Below, one piece after another: positions 1 to 6,867 of a stretch of DNA of 64,000 nucleotides. Source of the stretch: Marininema mesophilum (GTDB taxonomy: Bacteria; Bacillota; Bacilli; Thermoactinomycetales; DSM-45169); assembly GCF_900106775.1 (NCBI RefSeq), contig NZ_FNNQ01000007.1, positions 62,001 to 126,000 of the forward strand, given 5' to 3'. The position numbers were made by a program, and so were the translations under genes. The stretch's first letter is position 1, and each line of letters opens with the position of its first letter. The notes beneath the pieces were generated by a model, which ran no database searches, had not been told where the DNA came from, and saw nothing but the letters and a program-made list of their open reading frames with translations.

Positions 1-786
1 CTAAAGCGCCTCATCGTAGGTGGTATTGAAAAAGTGTATGAAATCGGCCGTGTCTATCGGAATGAAGGTATCTCTACTCGCCATAATCCCGAATTTACGA
101 TGCTGGAACTATACGAAGCCTTCGCTGATTTCCATGACATCATGGATCTGACCGAAAATATCATTACCCATGCGGCCAAAGAAGTGCTTGGTTCAGACAC
201 CGTCACCTACGCAGAGGAAGAGATCAAGCTTACAAGTCCCTGGACACGTAAGCATATCGTCGACCTCGTCAAGGAGCATACCGGAGTTGACTTCTGGACC
301 AAGATGAGTGATGAAGAAGCACTGGCCCTAGCGAAAGAACACGGAATCACAACGAAACCAGGTATGAAATTTGGACACATCGTCAATGAATTCTTCGAGC
401 AAAAGGTAGAAGAAACCCTGATTCAGCCAACCTTCGTCTATGGTCATCCTATAGAGATCTCCCCCCTTGCCAAGAAAAACGCAGACGATCCGCGCTTCAC
501 CGACCGCTTTGAACTCTTCATCGTTGGTCGCGAACACGCCAACGCCTTCACTGAGCTAAACGATCCCATCGATCAACGGGAACGTTTTGAAGCCCAGGTA
601 AAAGAGAAGGCCCAAGGCAATGACGAAGCCCACCCGATGGACGAAGACTTCCTCGAAGCCCTCGAATACGGCATGCCTCCAACAGGCGGCCTCGGTATCG
701 GGATCGACCGCCTCGTCATGTTACTGACAGATAGTCCTTCGATCCGTGATGTGCTGTTGTTCCCGGTGATGCGGGAGCAGGGGTAA
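1..786 (+). CDS. lysS: Lysyl-tRNA synthetase, class II (5' truncated by window edge)
   Basis: This charges tRNA-Lys with lysine in the cytoplasm. The reading frame is open from the first base, so the N-terminal anticodon-binding domain and motif 1 lie outside the window. The visible 261 codons start in the catalytic core at the RLIVGGIEKVYEIGRVYRNEG stretch (motif 2 region, with FTMLELY following) and end with class II motif 3 (GLGIGIDRLVMLLTD, then SIRDVLLFP), which binds ATP. The stop codon is followed 28 bp later by a strong terminator. In Bacillales lysS usually sits just before an rRNA operon and ctsR; here about 38 kb of accessory DNA lies between them. The assignment is secure. Confidence 0.97.
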   Translation, partial: LKRLIVGGIEKVYEIGRVYRNEGISTRHNPEFTMLELYEAFADFHDIMDLTENIITHAAKEVLGSDTVTYAEEEIKLTSPWTRKHIVDLVKEHTGVDFWTKMSDEEALALAKEHGITTKPGMKFGHIVNEFFEQKVEETLIQPTFVYGHPIEISPLAKKNADDPRFTDRFELFIVGREHANAFTELNDPIDQRERFEAQVKEKAQGNDEAHPMDEDFLEALEYGMPPTGGLGIGIDRLVMLLTDSPSIRDVLLFPVMREQG

Positions 787-849
787 GCTGAATAGAATAA
801 ATAGAAATAAGAAAGCCTCCCTTTTGTAAATGAAAAGGGAGGCTTTTTT
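774..849 (+). repeat. Direct repeat, copy 1 (lysS 3' end plus terminator)
   Basis: The last lysS codons, stop and terminator match 1674-1744 over about 70 bp, sharing ggagcaggggt at the left edge and cttttgtaaatga in the loop. The wrbA gene lies between the two copies, so it appears framed by an imperfect duplication. Confidence 0.8.
815..849 (+). terminator. Rho-independent terminator of lysS
   Basis: An 11-bp perfect stem (gcctccctttt / aaaagggaggc) with a 7-base loop is followed by a T run. It lies directly downstream of the lysS stop codon. A near copy of this hairpin and its flanks occurs at 1674-1744. Confidence 0.92.
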
Positions 850-978
850 GATGTTTGTAATTAGTGATATTAAGTGTCCTAGAAAAAAGACTGGGGTTTT
901 CAATGGATATTTACCTTTCCTTGAAGGGATAGTAAAAAAGGTCAGTTGTATAAAACTAATATTTAGGGAGGGTTTACT

Positions 979-1584
979 ATGTCCGTTAAACTCGCTATTA
1001 TTTATTACAGTTCCACTGGATCGAACTATGAGTTAGCACAATGGGCTGCTGAGGGTGGGAAGGAAGCCGGAGCTGAAGTGAAGATCTGTAAGGTGCAAGA
1101 ACTCGCTCCACAAACCGTGATCGATGGAAACCCCGCTTGGAAAGCCCATGTGGAAGCCACAAAAGATATCCCAGTGGCTACCCCCGATGATGTCGCAGAG
1201 GCAGATGCCATTATTTTCAGTACACCTACACGATTTGGAAACGTCTCTGCCCAAATGAAGCAATTTATAGATACCACTAGTGGCATCTGGTTCAGTGGGA
1301 AAACGGTTAATAAAGTTGTTAGCGCCATGACATCCGCTCAAAATGTTCACGGTGGACAAGAAGCCACGATTTTGTCTCTTTACACATCAATGTACCATTG
1401 GGGAGCCATTGTGGTCGCACCGGGATATACCGACCAATCCGCTTTTGGCGCAGGAGGAAATCCTTACGGAACCAGTGTATCTGTCGATGAAAACAATAAA
1501 ATGGTTGGAGATAAGCAAGCTTTTCAAAATGCCGTGAAACATCAGGCCAAGCGTGTCGTTTCAGTTGCGGAAAGGATGCAATAA
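979..1584 (+). CDS. wrbA: NAD(P)H:quinone oxidoreductase, WrbA type (flavodoxin-like)
   Basis: Proteins of this family bind FMN and reduce quinones by two electrons using NAD(P)H, protecting against redox cycling. The 201-residue length is typical. The N-terminal phosphate-binding loop SSTGSNYELA (residues about 12-21), the STPTRFGNVSAQMKQF segment (about 78-93) and the SAQNVHGGQEATILSLYTSMYHWGAIVV region are WrbA hallmarks. The start ATG has a good ribosome site (ggagggt) 7 bases upstream. It stands alone between lysS and the Tad block, closed by a hairpin at 1607-1651, and is flanked by duplicated copies of the lysS terminator, which suggests it was inserted there. Function is confident; its physiological role here is not visible from sequence. 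Confidence 0.95.
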   Translation: MSVKLAIIYYSSTGSNYELAQWAAEGGKEAGAEVKICKVQELAPQTVIDGNPAWKAHVEATKDIPVATPDDVAEADAIIFSTPTRFGNVSAQMKQFIDTTSGIWFSGKTVNKVVSAMTSAQNVHGGQEATILSLYTSMYHWGAIVVAPGYTDQSAFGAGGNPYGTSVSVDENNKMVGDKQAFQNAVKHQAKRVVSVAERMQ

Positions 1585-1606
1585 AAGGCACTCACTCACA
1601 TTGCGA

Positions 1607-1651
1607 AATAATGACTTGAGATTGCATTGCAACTTCAAGTCATTATTTTGA
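1607..1651 (+). terminator. Long hairpin after wrbA (probable terminator)
   Basis: A 13-bp perfect inverted repeat (aataatgacttga / tcaagtcattatt) encloses an inner ttgcaatgcaa-like pairing and is followed by ttttg. It starts 23 bp after the wrbA stop. Confidence 0.75.
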
Positions 1652-1673
1652 TTGTTGGGGTACATCTGCATTA

Positions 1674-1745
1674 GGAGCAGGGGTGAGTTGAAAAGAATAG
1701 AAGTAAGAAAAGCTCCCTTTTGTAAATGAAGAGGGAGCTTTTCTG
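1674..1745 (+). repeat. Direct repeat, copy 2 (orphan lysS-type 3' end and terminator)
   Basis: This is an imperfect second copy of 774-849, starting with ggagcaggggtgag and including a complete terminator hairpin (aaaagctccctttt stem, 1708-1743). No gene ends here, so it is a fossil or duplicated end rather than a working lysS terminus, although the hairpin could still terminate transcripts. Confidence 0.78.
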
Positions 1746-1919
1746 TGGTTCTGTGAAAACTCCATTCACTTTCATTTATGGGTCACTCACCTCTTTTGTG
1801 GTTGAATGGTTGAGAATATGCGTAGAAGGTAGTTTCTCCTTCGTTGTTTGGAGAGAGAGTATTTGATACTTGACTATATAAACATAAGTCATTTCCTTTG
1901 TATTAGTACTTAAGTTTTA

Positions 1920-1948
1920 TTGAGCTTAAAGGATGATATTGGTATGAT
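1920..1948 (+). promoter_or_regulatory. Probable sigma-A promoter for the signal peptidase/toxin-module operon
   Basis: TTGAGC at 1920-1925 and TATGAT at 1943-1948 are separated by 17 bp, 45 bp upstream of the signal peptidase start. The following genes (1993-4362) are tightly spaced and end at a terminator, so this promoter could drive the whole first toxin module. Confidence 0.55.
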
Positions 1949-1992
1949 TTAGAAGGATTACTTCTATTGTTCATAATGAAGGGAGAAATAAT

Positions 1993-2454
1993 ATGAAAAA
2001 AATCATTACGATCTCTTTAAGTGTATGTATCGTCATGATTATTTGCATATTTATTTTTTTTCAGTATTTCTTTTTTTATGAAGTGGATGGATATAGCATG
2101 AGCCCTACTCTCACAAATCACGAATCTGTACTTAGCCGAGAGTTTGCCTTAAAAGACATCGACCGCGGAGATATTATTGGTTTTCAACACCCTACCATAA
2201 TTGGTGCGGAGTATATCAAGCGTGTTGTGGGTCTCCCTAATGATCAAATTGAGATTAGAAGAGGGCAAGTGTTTATTAATCGAAAGAAATTCAATTTTCC
2301 TATCAACGGAAAAGGTTCTTCTAATTTTGGACCTATCACAGTAGAAAAGAACCATGTATTTGTTTTGGGTGACCACTTAGCAGGAAGCAGAGACAGTCGT
2401 GAATTTGGAACTGTGACTTATAAACAAATTCGGGGTGTTTTAGTCTTTAAGTAA
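1993..2454 (+). CDS. Type I signal peptidase (short form)
   Basis: This is a membrane-anchored serine protease that removes Sec signal peptides outside the membrane. A single N-terminal membrane segment (about residues 5-29) precedes the GYSMSPTL box with nucleophile Ser35; the general base is Lys76 in EYIKRVVGLP, and the GDHLAGSRDSREFG box follows near residue 126. At 153 residues it is shorter than housekeeping SipS/LepB proteins, but all catalytic boxes are present. It opens a compact cluster with a Yip1-type membrane protein, a pilin-headed toxin and an immunity candidate (gaps of about 20 bp), so it may serve that module. Class III prepilins are normally cut by the A24 peptidase instead, so its substrate here is unknown. 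No gene symbol is given because several sip paralogues are common. Confidence 0.93.
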   Translation: MKKIITISLSVCIVMIICIFIFFQYFFFYEVDGYSMSPTLTNHESVLSREFALKDIDRGDIIGFQHPTIIGAEYIKRVVGLPNDQIEIRRGQVFINRKKFNFPINGKGSSNFGPITVEKNHVFVLGDHLAGSRDSREFGTVTYKQIRGVLVFK

Positions 2455-2473
2455 ATTTATTAGGAGGGTTATT

Positions 2474-3100
2474 ATGGATCAAATTAAGCCATGGTTATCA
2501 ATTTGGTTGCGAACAAGAGAAACTATACAAAGTTTGATAAATGATACACCTTTGTCAAGGCAACTTCTACTCGTTGCATTATTTGGTTTGGTATTTGGTT
2601 ACGATTCAGCAGTAAGCCGAACATTGGGAGATAAGTACTCCTTTGGCCTTATTGTGGTTGGCTCTCCGATCCTAGGTATTATCCAAGGTCTAGTGATGTG
2701 GATAGTGATTAGTTGGCTTATATATTGGATTGGAAGCCGATTTTTTAGCGGTGATGCTGATTGGATGGAAACACGAATTGCCATGGCATGGGGAGGAATT
2801 CCTTTTATTGTAAAAGGAATTCTTTGGATACCTCAACTATTACTTTTTCAGAAGGATAACTTTACTACACTGCACCCACTATTGGATACATCAGTATTGC
2901 TGTCAGTATTGTTTTGGATTTTTGGTTTGATGGATCTTGTTCTTACAGTTTGGTATGTAGTTGTTATATCGAAGAGCGTCGGAGAAGCACACAATATCTC
3001 ATCCATTCAAGGTTTTGGGATCCTACTACTAAGTTTTTTAGTAGTTATAGTGGCAATGATCCTAATCAGTCTCATTGGCTTTGCTTTATTTATGTTATAA
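2474..3100 (+). CDS. Yip1-type polytopic membrane protein upstream of toxin 1
   Basis: This 208-residue protein has about five hydrophobic segments and the layout of the Yip1/DUF1282-like family: a soluble N-terminal stretch, then membrane helices with the signature SRFFSGDADWMETRIAMAWGGIPF (about 88-111) and a late SKSVGEAHNISSIQGF loop. Its start has a strong ribosome site (taggagggtt). It sits 22 bp ahead of the pilin-headed toxin at 3123. A paralogue at 29480 shares the G(R/S)xFxGDxxWxExxxA core and also sits directly before a pilin-headed toxin, so it appears to be a recurrent partner, perhaps for membrane insertion or holding of the toxin. That role is inference; family members have no well established biochemical activity. 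Confidence 0.75.
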   Translation: MDQIKPWLSIWLRTRETIQSLINDTPLSRQLLLVALFGLVFGYDSAVSRTLGDKYSFGLIVVGSPILGIIQGLVMWIVISWLIYWIGSRFFSGDADWMETRIAMAWGGIPFIVKGILWIPQLLLFQKDNFTTLHPLLDTSVLLSVLFWIFGLMDLVLTVWYVVVISKSVGEAHNISSIQGFGILLLSFLVVIVAMILISLIGFALFML

Positions 3101-3122
3101 ATTCAAGGAGTGAAGCAATAGA

Positions 3123-4034
3123 ATGCAAAATCCTTTTCGCGTCCTCTTGAAAAGTCGCAAAGGTGCTAGTACTATTGAATATGTTATTATTCTGGTAGCG
3201 GCTTTACTGATCGCTGGAGTACTTTATAATTTCTTATCTGGCGGCACTGTGAAGAATGCTATTGAAGAGAAAGTTCAACAAATAATTGCTGGTAAAGTTA
3301 CAGGTGGAGATATACCGGGAAAAGCGAAGGATATACCGAAGCCCAAAAAAACCCCTTTTCCAAAGAAAAAACCCCCTTCCAAAAGTGAATCAACTGTCTC
3401 AAAAGTGACTCATAACCCTATAGTTCAAGAAGGGACTAGCTTTATCCTAGATAGCGTTCCAGTGGTTTCTAATATAAAGTCAGCTTTTGAAGCTGGTAGT
3501 GGATATGATATTTTTGGTAATAAACTGAATAAGAAAGATCGAGTGATAGCTGCTGCTGGTATAGTTATTCCAGGCGCCAAGCACGTAAAGCGAGCCGCAA
3601 AAGGAATTGAAAAAGCGGATGACCTCATGGACGCATCTAGGGCCGCAAAGCGAGCGAAAAATCGGTTTAAGCGCAAGGGATGTGCTGCCGGGAATAATTG
3701 TAAACAAAATTACAAGAAAAAAGTCAAGCCTCCTAATAAAATAATATTTTCTAGAAAGTCTAATAGACATGTAGAAGAGCGACATATGGGAAATAAAAAA
3801 TTTCCTTACAAAAGCAAATGGACAATTTCAGGGGGACAGTGGAGAACATATTCCCGAAACACATTTAGAAAACCGGATAGAGTCACAAAAGATGGCGACA
3901 GATTTATTTATGAGAAAGAGTATAAAGAACCACTTGGTGTTGACGAAGATGGAAGTAAACTTTATAAAATTAGAGTTGTTGTTAATAAAAATGGAGAAGT
4001 TGTAACTTCTTTTCCACAGAAAAAATGGAAATAA
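3123..4034 (+). CDS. Pilin-headed polymorphic toxin 1 (class III prepilin signal, PT-TG-like pre-toxin region, nuclease-like tip)
   Basis: The 303-residue protein begins like a Flp pilin: basic residues, RKGASTIEY, then a hydrophobic helix. Prepilin peptidase would cut after Gly14, leaving Ala15 as +1 and Glu19 at +5. A Lys/Pro-rich linker (about 70-90) leads to a region resembling the PT-TG pre-toxin domain (YDIFGNKLNKKDRVIAAAG, about 129-147, then IPGAKHVKRAAKGIEKADD), and a basic C-terminal tip of about 100 residues with RHVEERHMG, TFRKPDRV and a final RVVVNKNGEVVTSFPQ strand. That tip looks like the BECR (barnase/EndoU/colicin E5/RelE) RNase fold, but this is pattern judgement, not a match I could run. 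It is followed 22 bp later by a small gene of immunity type. The DNA is clearly AT-richer than the core genome. Function as an interbacterial toxin is inferred. Confidence 0.8.
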   Translation: MQNPFRVLLKSRKGASTIEYVIILVAALLIAGVLYNFLSGGTVKNAIEEKVQQIIAGKVTGGDIPGKAKDIPKPKKTPFPKKKPPSKSESTVSKVTHNPIVQEGTSFILDSVPVVSNIKSAFEAGSGYDIFGNKLNKKDRVIAAAGIVIPGAKHVKRAAKGIEKADDLMDASRAAKRAKNRFKRKGCAAGNNCKQNYKKKVKPPNKIIFSRKSNRHVEERHMGNKKFPYKSKWTISGGQWRTYSRNTFRKPDRVTKDGDRFIYEKEYKEPLGVDEDGSKLYKIRVVVNKNGEVVTSFPQKKWK

Positions 4035-4056
4035 AAATAAATGAGGGTGGTAATGA

Positions 4057-4362
4057 ATGGCGCTAGATATACTTCTTTATAAAAATGGTAGTCTGTTTAA
4101 AAGAGAAGAATTTAACGAATCATTACACAATGAGATTTTTAAATCTAACAATAATTGGAGAAGCTATTTGGTTTTGAGAACTTTGAGTGATTTTTATTTA
4201 ACTGATGTAAAGTTGGAACAGGCAAAAATAGATCAATTGGCACAAGAATTAGAGAACATGAAGTTATTTATAAATAATAAAGTATATATATCAGATATTG
4301 ATCATCTAATTAACACATTGAAAAATGAAGAATGCGAAGAAATTTGGTTTGTGGGAGATTAA
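4057..4362 (+). CDS. Candidate immunity protein for toxin 1
   Basis: A 101-residue, acidic, soluble protein with no signal peptide starts at an ATG behind agggtgg and follows the toxin gene by 22 bp. Position, size and charge (opposite to the basic toxin tip) are what polymorphic-toxin immunity genes show. I do not recognise the family. It is the last gene before the terminator at 4383-4447, so toxin and antidote share a transcript. Confidence 0.6.
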   Translation: MALDILLYKNGSLFKREEFNESLHNEIFKSNNNWRSYLVLRTLSDFYLTDVKLEQAKIDQLAQELENMKLFINNKVYISDIDHLINTLKNEECEEIWFVGD

Positions 4363-4382
4363 TTTACATATTGAATAATTTC

Positions 4383-4447
4383 AATCCCCTATGGGTTTTG
4401 TTCATGAGGATAAATGTCCTACAACAAACTTGATAGGGGTTTTTTGT
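4383..4447 (+). terminator. Terminator of toxin module 1
   Basis: Outer arms cccctat and ataggggt pair across an inner aggataaatgtcct hairpin, followed by a run of T. It closes the 1993-4362 gene cluster. Confidence 0.7.
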
Positions 4448-4501
4448 CGCGCTTTGTAACAAGAACCTTAGTCCTTAAATTATTATTGAGTGTAATTTCC
4501 T

Positions 4502-4666
4502 ACACATGGTCAACCAATATTTAAGAAAAAGAATAGATATATCACCCCAGATAAAGATAGTCATAATGGTGGTGTATGGAAAATGGCTGGTTCAATTAAA
4601 GATTTAGGTAGCAAAAAAAATAGAATGGGTACGTATGACGCGAATTTATAAAGAATTGGCGACTGA
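4502..4666 (+). pseudogene. Decayed C-terminal tip of another polymorphic toxin
   Basis: From about 4505 the frame reads HGQPIFKKKNRYITPDKDSH, then NGGVWKMAGS, NRMGTYDANL, an in-frame TAA at 4649, then RIGD and a TGA at 4664. This resembles the end of a known toxin-tip family in which TPDxDSHNGGVWKMA and GTYDxNLxRIGD occur (I believe Ntox21-like, from memory). There is no start, no body, and the premature stop replaces one residue before RIGD. It reads as a displaced or silenced toxin cassette beside the live module, as seen in orphan-toxin arrays of other polymorphic systems. Confidence 0.6.
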
Positions 4667-4726
4667 TTGACTGTTAGCCTCTTTTCAGAGTTGGACTTAA
4701 TAACTGGTTGGTATAGGAGAATAAAA

Positions 4727-4837
4727 ATGAAGTTTTGGAGAGTCAAAAAATATAACCCTGCAAATCGTAATAAAGCAGGTCATTATTTAAAAAATGAATG
4801 GACGTCTTTTTCGGAGATAGGGGTAGATGGACTTTGA
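4727..4837 (+). pseudogene. Truncated immunity gene partner of the decayed toxin tip
   Basis: An ATG with taggaga upstream opens a frame of only 36 codons, MKFWRVKKYNPANRNKAGHY then LKNEWTSFSEIG, and ends at TGA 4835. The W(R)V.KYNP...R...G.Y...EWTS.S.IG pattern is that of the N-terminus of a longer immunity-type protein, judged from memory. It follows the toxin tip by 60 bp in the usual toxin-immunity order. It was probably cut short when the adjacent minus-strand genes arrived. Confidence 0.5.
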
Positions 4838-4842
4838 CACAA

Positions 4843-5196
4843 TCAGTCCACCAGTACCATCTTTGGTATTCTATCTAAGTAGTTATACGTTTTGGCTTGA
4901 TCAATCACTCTCTTATAATAAATGATAGCCTCTGCATTATTTTTTTGCTTAAAAAAAGATCTCTCTAGTGCAAGGAGTGCATCAGTCAAGTAGACCATGT
5001 TATTTAAATCCTCAGCAATTCGCTTTGATTCGTTTAATACTGCTTCCGCTTTGGCCCACTTTTCTTGTTCTATGTATAAGCGCCCCATTTGAATACTTGA
5101 GCGAATGAATCTGTTTGACTTTTCTTCAGAGAGGTCCATTGCTAGTTGGACACAATCTTCAGCGGGGGTTAATAGCAGCAAATTCAATTCCTTCAT
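4843..5196 (-). pseudogene. TPR-repeat protein fragment (regulator-like C-terminal region)
   Basis: The 117-residue frame contains tetratricopeptide-like helices (IQMGRLYIEQEKWAKAEAVLNE; LTDALLALERSFFKQKNNAEAI) typical of the C-terminal sensor domain of Rap/PlcR-type or HTH-TPR regulators, which are about 300-450 residues long. No helix-turn-helix part is found upstream and the frame ends abruptly, so it is likely a truncated remnant, though expression as a small TPR protein cannot be excluded. The start is poorly supported: a ggag motif lies about 14 bp upstream. It converges on the toxin fossils at 4502-4837. Confidence 0.5.
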
Positions 5197-5312
5197 AATT
5201 CCATGAGTAACTCCTGCTTTGTGTTAGGGGGTTATGAATTAAGGTGAAAATACTTTCTCCTTATTTATATTTCTATCCTAATTTACTATAATGAGGATGA
5301 AAAGGGTAAAAA

Positions 5313-5341
5313 TAAGCTGTCGAGAAAGTCTCGACAGCCTC
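5313..5341 (-). terminator. Terminator of the secreted-protein gene at 5383-5781
   Basis: A 10-bp perfect stem gctgtcgaga / tctcgacagc with a 3-base loop is followed, on the minus strand, by ttattttt. It lies about 45 bp after the minus-strand stop. Confidence 0.8.
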
Positions 5342-5382
5342 AATTTTTGTTCGCTTATTTAATTTAAAATACTCTCACTTAT

Positions 5383-5781
5383 TCAATCATAAAATTTTAC
5401 TGTGGCTGTTTTAGAGTTATTTTTAGTTATGAGAAATTCTGCTCTCTTATTTGAACCATCAACAAACTTCCCAATATCATTAAACACTGCACATGGATTC
5501 GCACCAGCTCTTATAGTGACCTCGCCTGCAGCTTGATAATCATCCCCATCTTGTTCCCATAAACCGTATTTTCCAGGAACGATGGTTGAAGTTTGGCTAA
5601 AGCAAAACTGAAAATTTCCGCCACCAGATTTAACTGTTGAACTTTGAGTTGTAAATGTACTCTTTCCTACATAATCCCAACCTTGAGCATTGAGACCATC
5701 TGCAAATGTTGCAGATGGCATTAATAGGGAAACAGCCACTGCACCAACAGCAATCATAGCAGATATTTTTTTGAATATCAT
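5383..5781 (-). CDS. Small secreted protein of unknown function
   Basis: The 132-residue product has a Sec signal peptide: MIFKK, a hydrophobic core to about residue 24, and probable signal peptidase I cleavage after ATFA (about residue 27). The mature part of about 105 residues is Gly/Ser/Thr-rich, has two cysteines (FQFCFSQ and NPCAVF) that could form a disulfide, and ends FYD. The gene has its own promoter (5821-5848), an aaggtgg ribosome site and a terminator, so it is a complete single-gene unit. I do not recognise the family. A small exported, antimicrobial-like or adhesin-like role would be only a guess. Confidence 0.75.
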   Translation of the reverse strand: MIFKKISAMIAVGAVAVSLLMPSATFADGLNAQGWDYVGKSTFTTQSSTVKSGGGNFQFCFSQTSTIVPGKYGLWEQDGDDYQAAGEVTIRAGANPCAVFNDIGKFVDGSNKRAEFLITKNNSKTATVKFYD

Positions 5782-5820
5782 GTCAAAACCACCTTTTTTT
5801 ATATTTTACTTTTCGAATAT

Positions 5821-5848
5821 ATTATATACAATATGAACAAAAAATCAA
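5821..5848 (-). promoter_or_regulatory. Sigma-A promoter of the small secreted protein
   Basis: On the minus strand TTGATT (5848-5843) and a perfect TATAAT (5826-5821) are 16 bp apart, about 40 bp ahead of the start codon at 5781. Confidence 0.7.
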
Positions 5849-5875
5849 TTGTATTTTCTGTTTTTTATTAAAAAA

Positions 5876-5903
5876 GGAGTGCTAGGTAAAATCCTGGCGC
5901 TCC
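5876..5903 (-). terminator. Hairpin with minus-strand T run
   Basis: Arms ggagtgctagg and cctggcgctcc pair with two G-U wobbles. On the minus strand it is followed by ttttttt, consistent with a terminator for the transporter remnant at 6003-6152. Confidence 0.55.
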
Positions 5904-6002
5904 TTTGTGGCCGAAATATGTCTTAGCTTACAATTTTTCCGAAATGGTCCGGTGACTCCTAATAAGGGAAGAGGAAATGCGGACTAGTACTTTATACCTA
6001 TG

Positions 6003-6152
6003 TTAATAGTGCTTTTGTTTTAAAAATGGAACGCTAATGAGAGCCAGAGCTAATCCACTTATTTGTGTAGAAACTAGCTGAAACAGCGCAAATTCCAGGG
6101 TACTCACTATTAGTTGGTACGTGTTTAATTGCTTGAAACATCTTTTTTGTAG
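6003..6152 (-). pseudogene. C-terminal remnant of an integral membrane transporter
   Basis: On the minus strand 49 codons are open without a plausible start, reading FKQLNTYQLIVSTLEFALFQ, then LVSTQISGLALALISVPFLK and QKHY before TAA at 6005-6003. Two hydrophobic stretches followed by a short charged tail look like the last helices of an MFS-type transporter. The upstream part is missing and replaced by the Tad promoter region, so this is debris at the left edge of the Tad operon. Confidence 0.45.
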
Positions 6153-6180
6153 TTATTTTGACATATTTTTTTAAAAACAG

Positions 6181-6209
6181 TTGGCTTCGGCCCCTCATTC
6201 ACATATAAT
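6181..6209 (+). promoter_or_regulatory. Probable promoter of the Tad locus
   Basis: TTGGCT at 6181-6186 and TATAAT at 6204-6209 have 17-bp spacing, 72 bp upstream of the prepilin peptidase start. It is the only good promoter match seen before the pilus genes. Confidence 0.6.
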
Positions 6210-6280
6210 AGTCGTTAGAAGGAATTGTTTCCAGAAAAGCAACGAAAAAAGCAACGTTATCCTTTCAACGGAGATACAGG

Positions 6281-6742
6281 ATGATCCAACACTTACTATT
6301 TATTGGTACTGCTGTTATTTTGCTTTTCGCAACTTGGACTGATTTACGCGAGCGATTAATTTATGATCGGTTTGTGCTCTCACTCCTCGGGTGGGGCTTT
6401 CTTGTTCACTTTTATGAACAATTCTCTATAGGTTCTACAGCTTGGATGGAGTATGGATTATCGGCAATTGGAGTTTTTCTAGGGCTAGCTGTCATAGCAA
6501 TCCTCACTGGGGGGCGATCCATTGGTGGAGGAGACATCAAGTTATTTGCTGCAATTGCATTTACTTTAGGATTCGAAGCGTTTTTATGTATTTTTTTCGT
6601 ATCACATCTTCTCGGAGCTTTTTATGCAGTATACGCAAAAATAAAATACAGACATGAAGTAGATCGTAAGTGGGAAATGCCCTTTGCACCATTCATTCTA
6701 TTAGGTTTACTTATCACTTATGGAATGTATATATTTATCTAA
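6281..6742 (+). CDS. tadV: Prepilin peptidase TadV/CpaA (A24 aspartic protease)
   Basis: This polytopic membrane protease cleaves class III prepilin leaders at the Gly/Ala junction before the hydrophobic helix. The 153-residue length matches the small CpaA/TadV branch lacking the methylase domain. Catalytic aspartates are visible as Asp21 (ATWTDLRERLIYD) and Asp85 in GGGDIKLFA. The ribosome site ggagata lies 6 bp before ATG. It is the first gene of the Tad cluster and should process the Flp pilin, the TadE-type proteins and, by inference, all pilin-headed toxins in the window. The next gene is about 125 bp away. Confidence 0.92.
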   Translation: MIQHLLFIGTAVILLFATWTDLRERLIYDRFVLSLLGWGFLVHFYEQFSIGSTAWMEYGLSAIGVFLGLAVIAILTGGRSIGGGDIKLFAAIAFTLGFEAFLCIFFVSHLLGAFYAVYAKIKYRHEVDRKWEMPFAPFILLGLLITYGMYIFI

Positions 6743-6867
6743 TTCAACACGTATATTCATAAAATATCAAGTCATATTTATTTAAAAACAGACTAACGTA
6801 TAATATCTAAATATTTATACAACTATAGTTCAGCTGTTTTATTTCTATGGATAAGGGTGTTGCTTCG

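Noticed and set aside
1993..2454. The signal peptidase as the processing enzyme for pilin-headed toxins
   Set aside because: It is a Ser/Lys type I enzyme; class III leaders with Gly/Ala-Glu+5 are cut by A24 enzymes such as the one at 6281. Its linkage is noted, but the idea is not supported by sequence.
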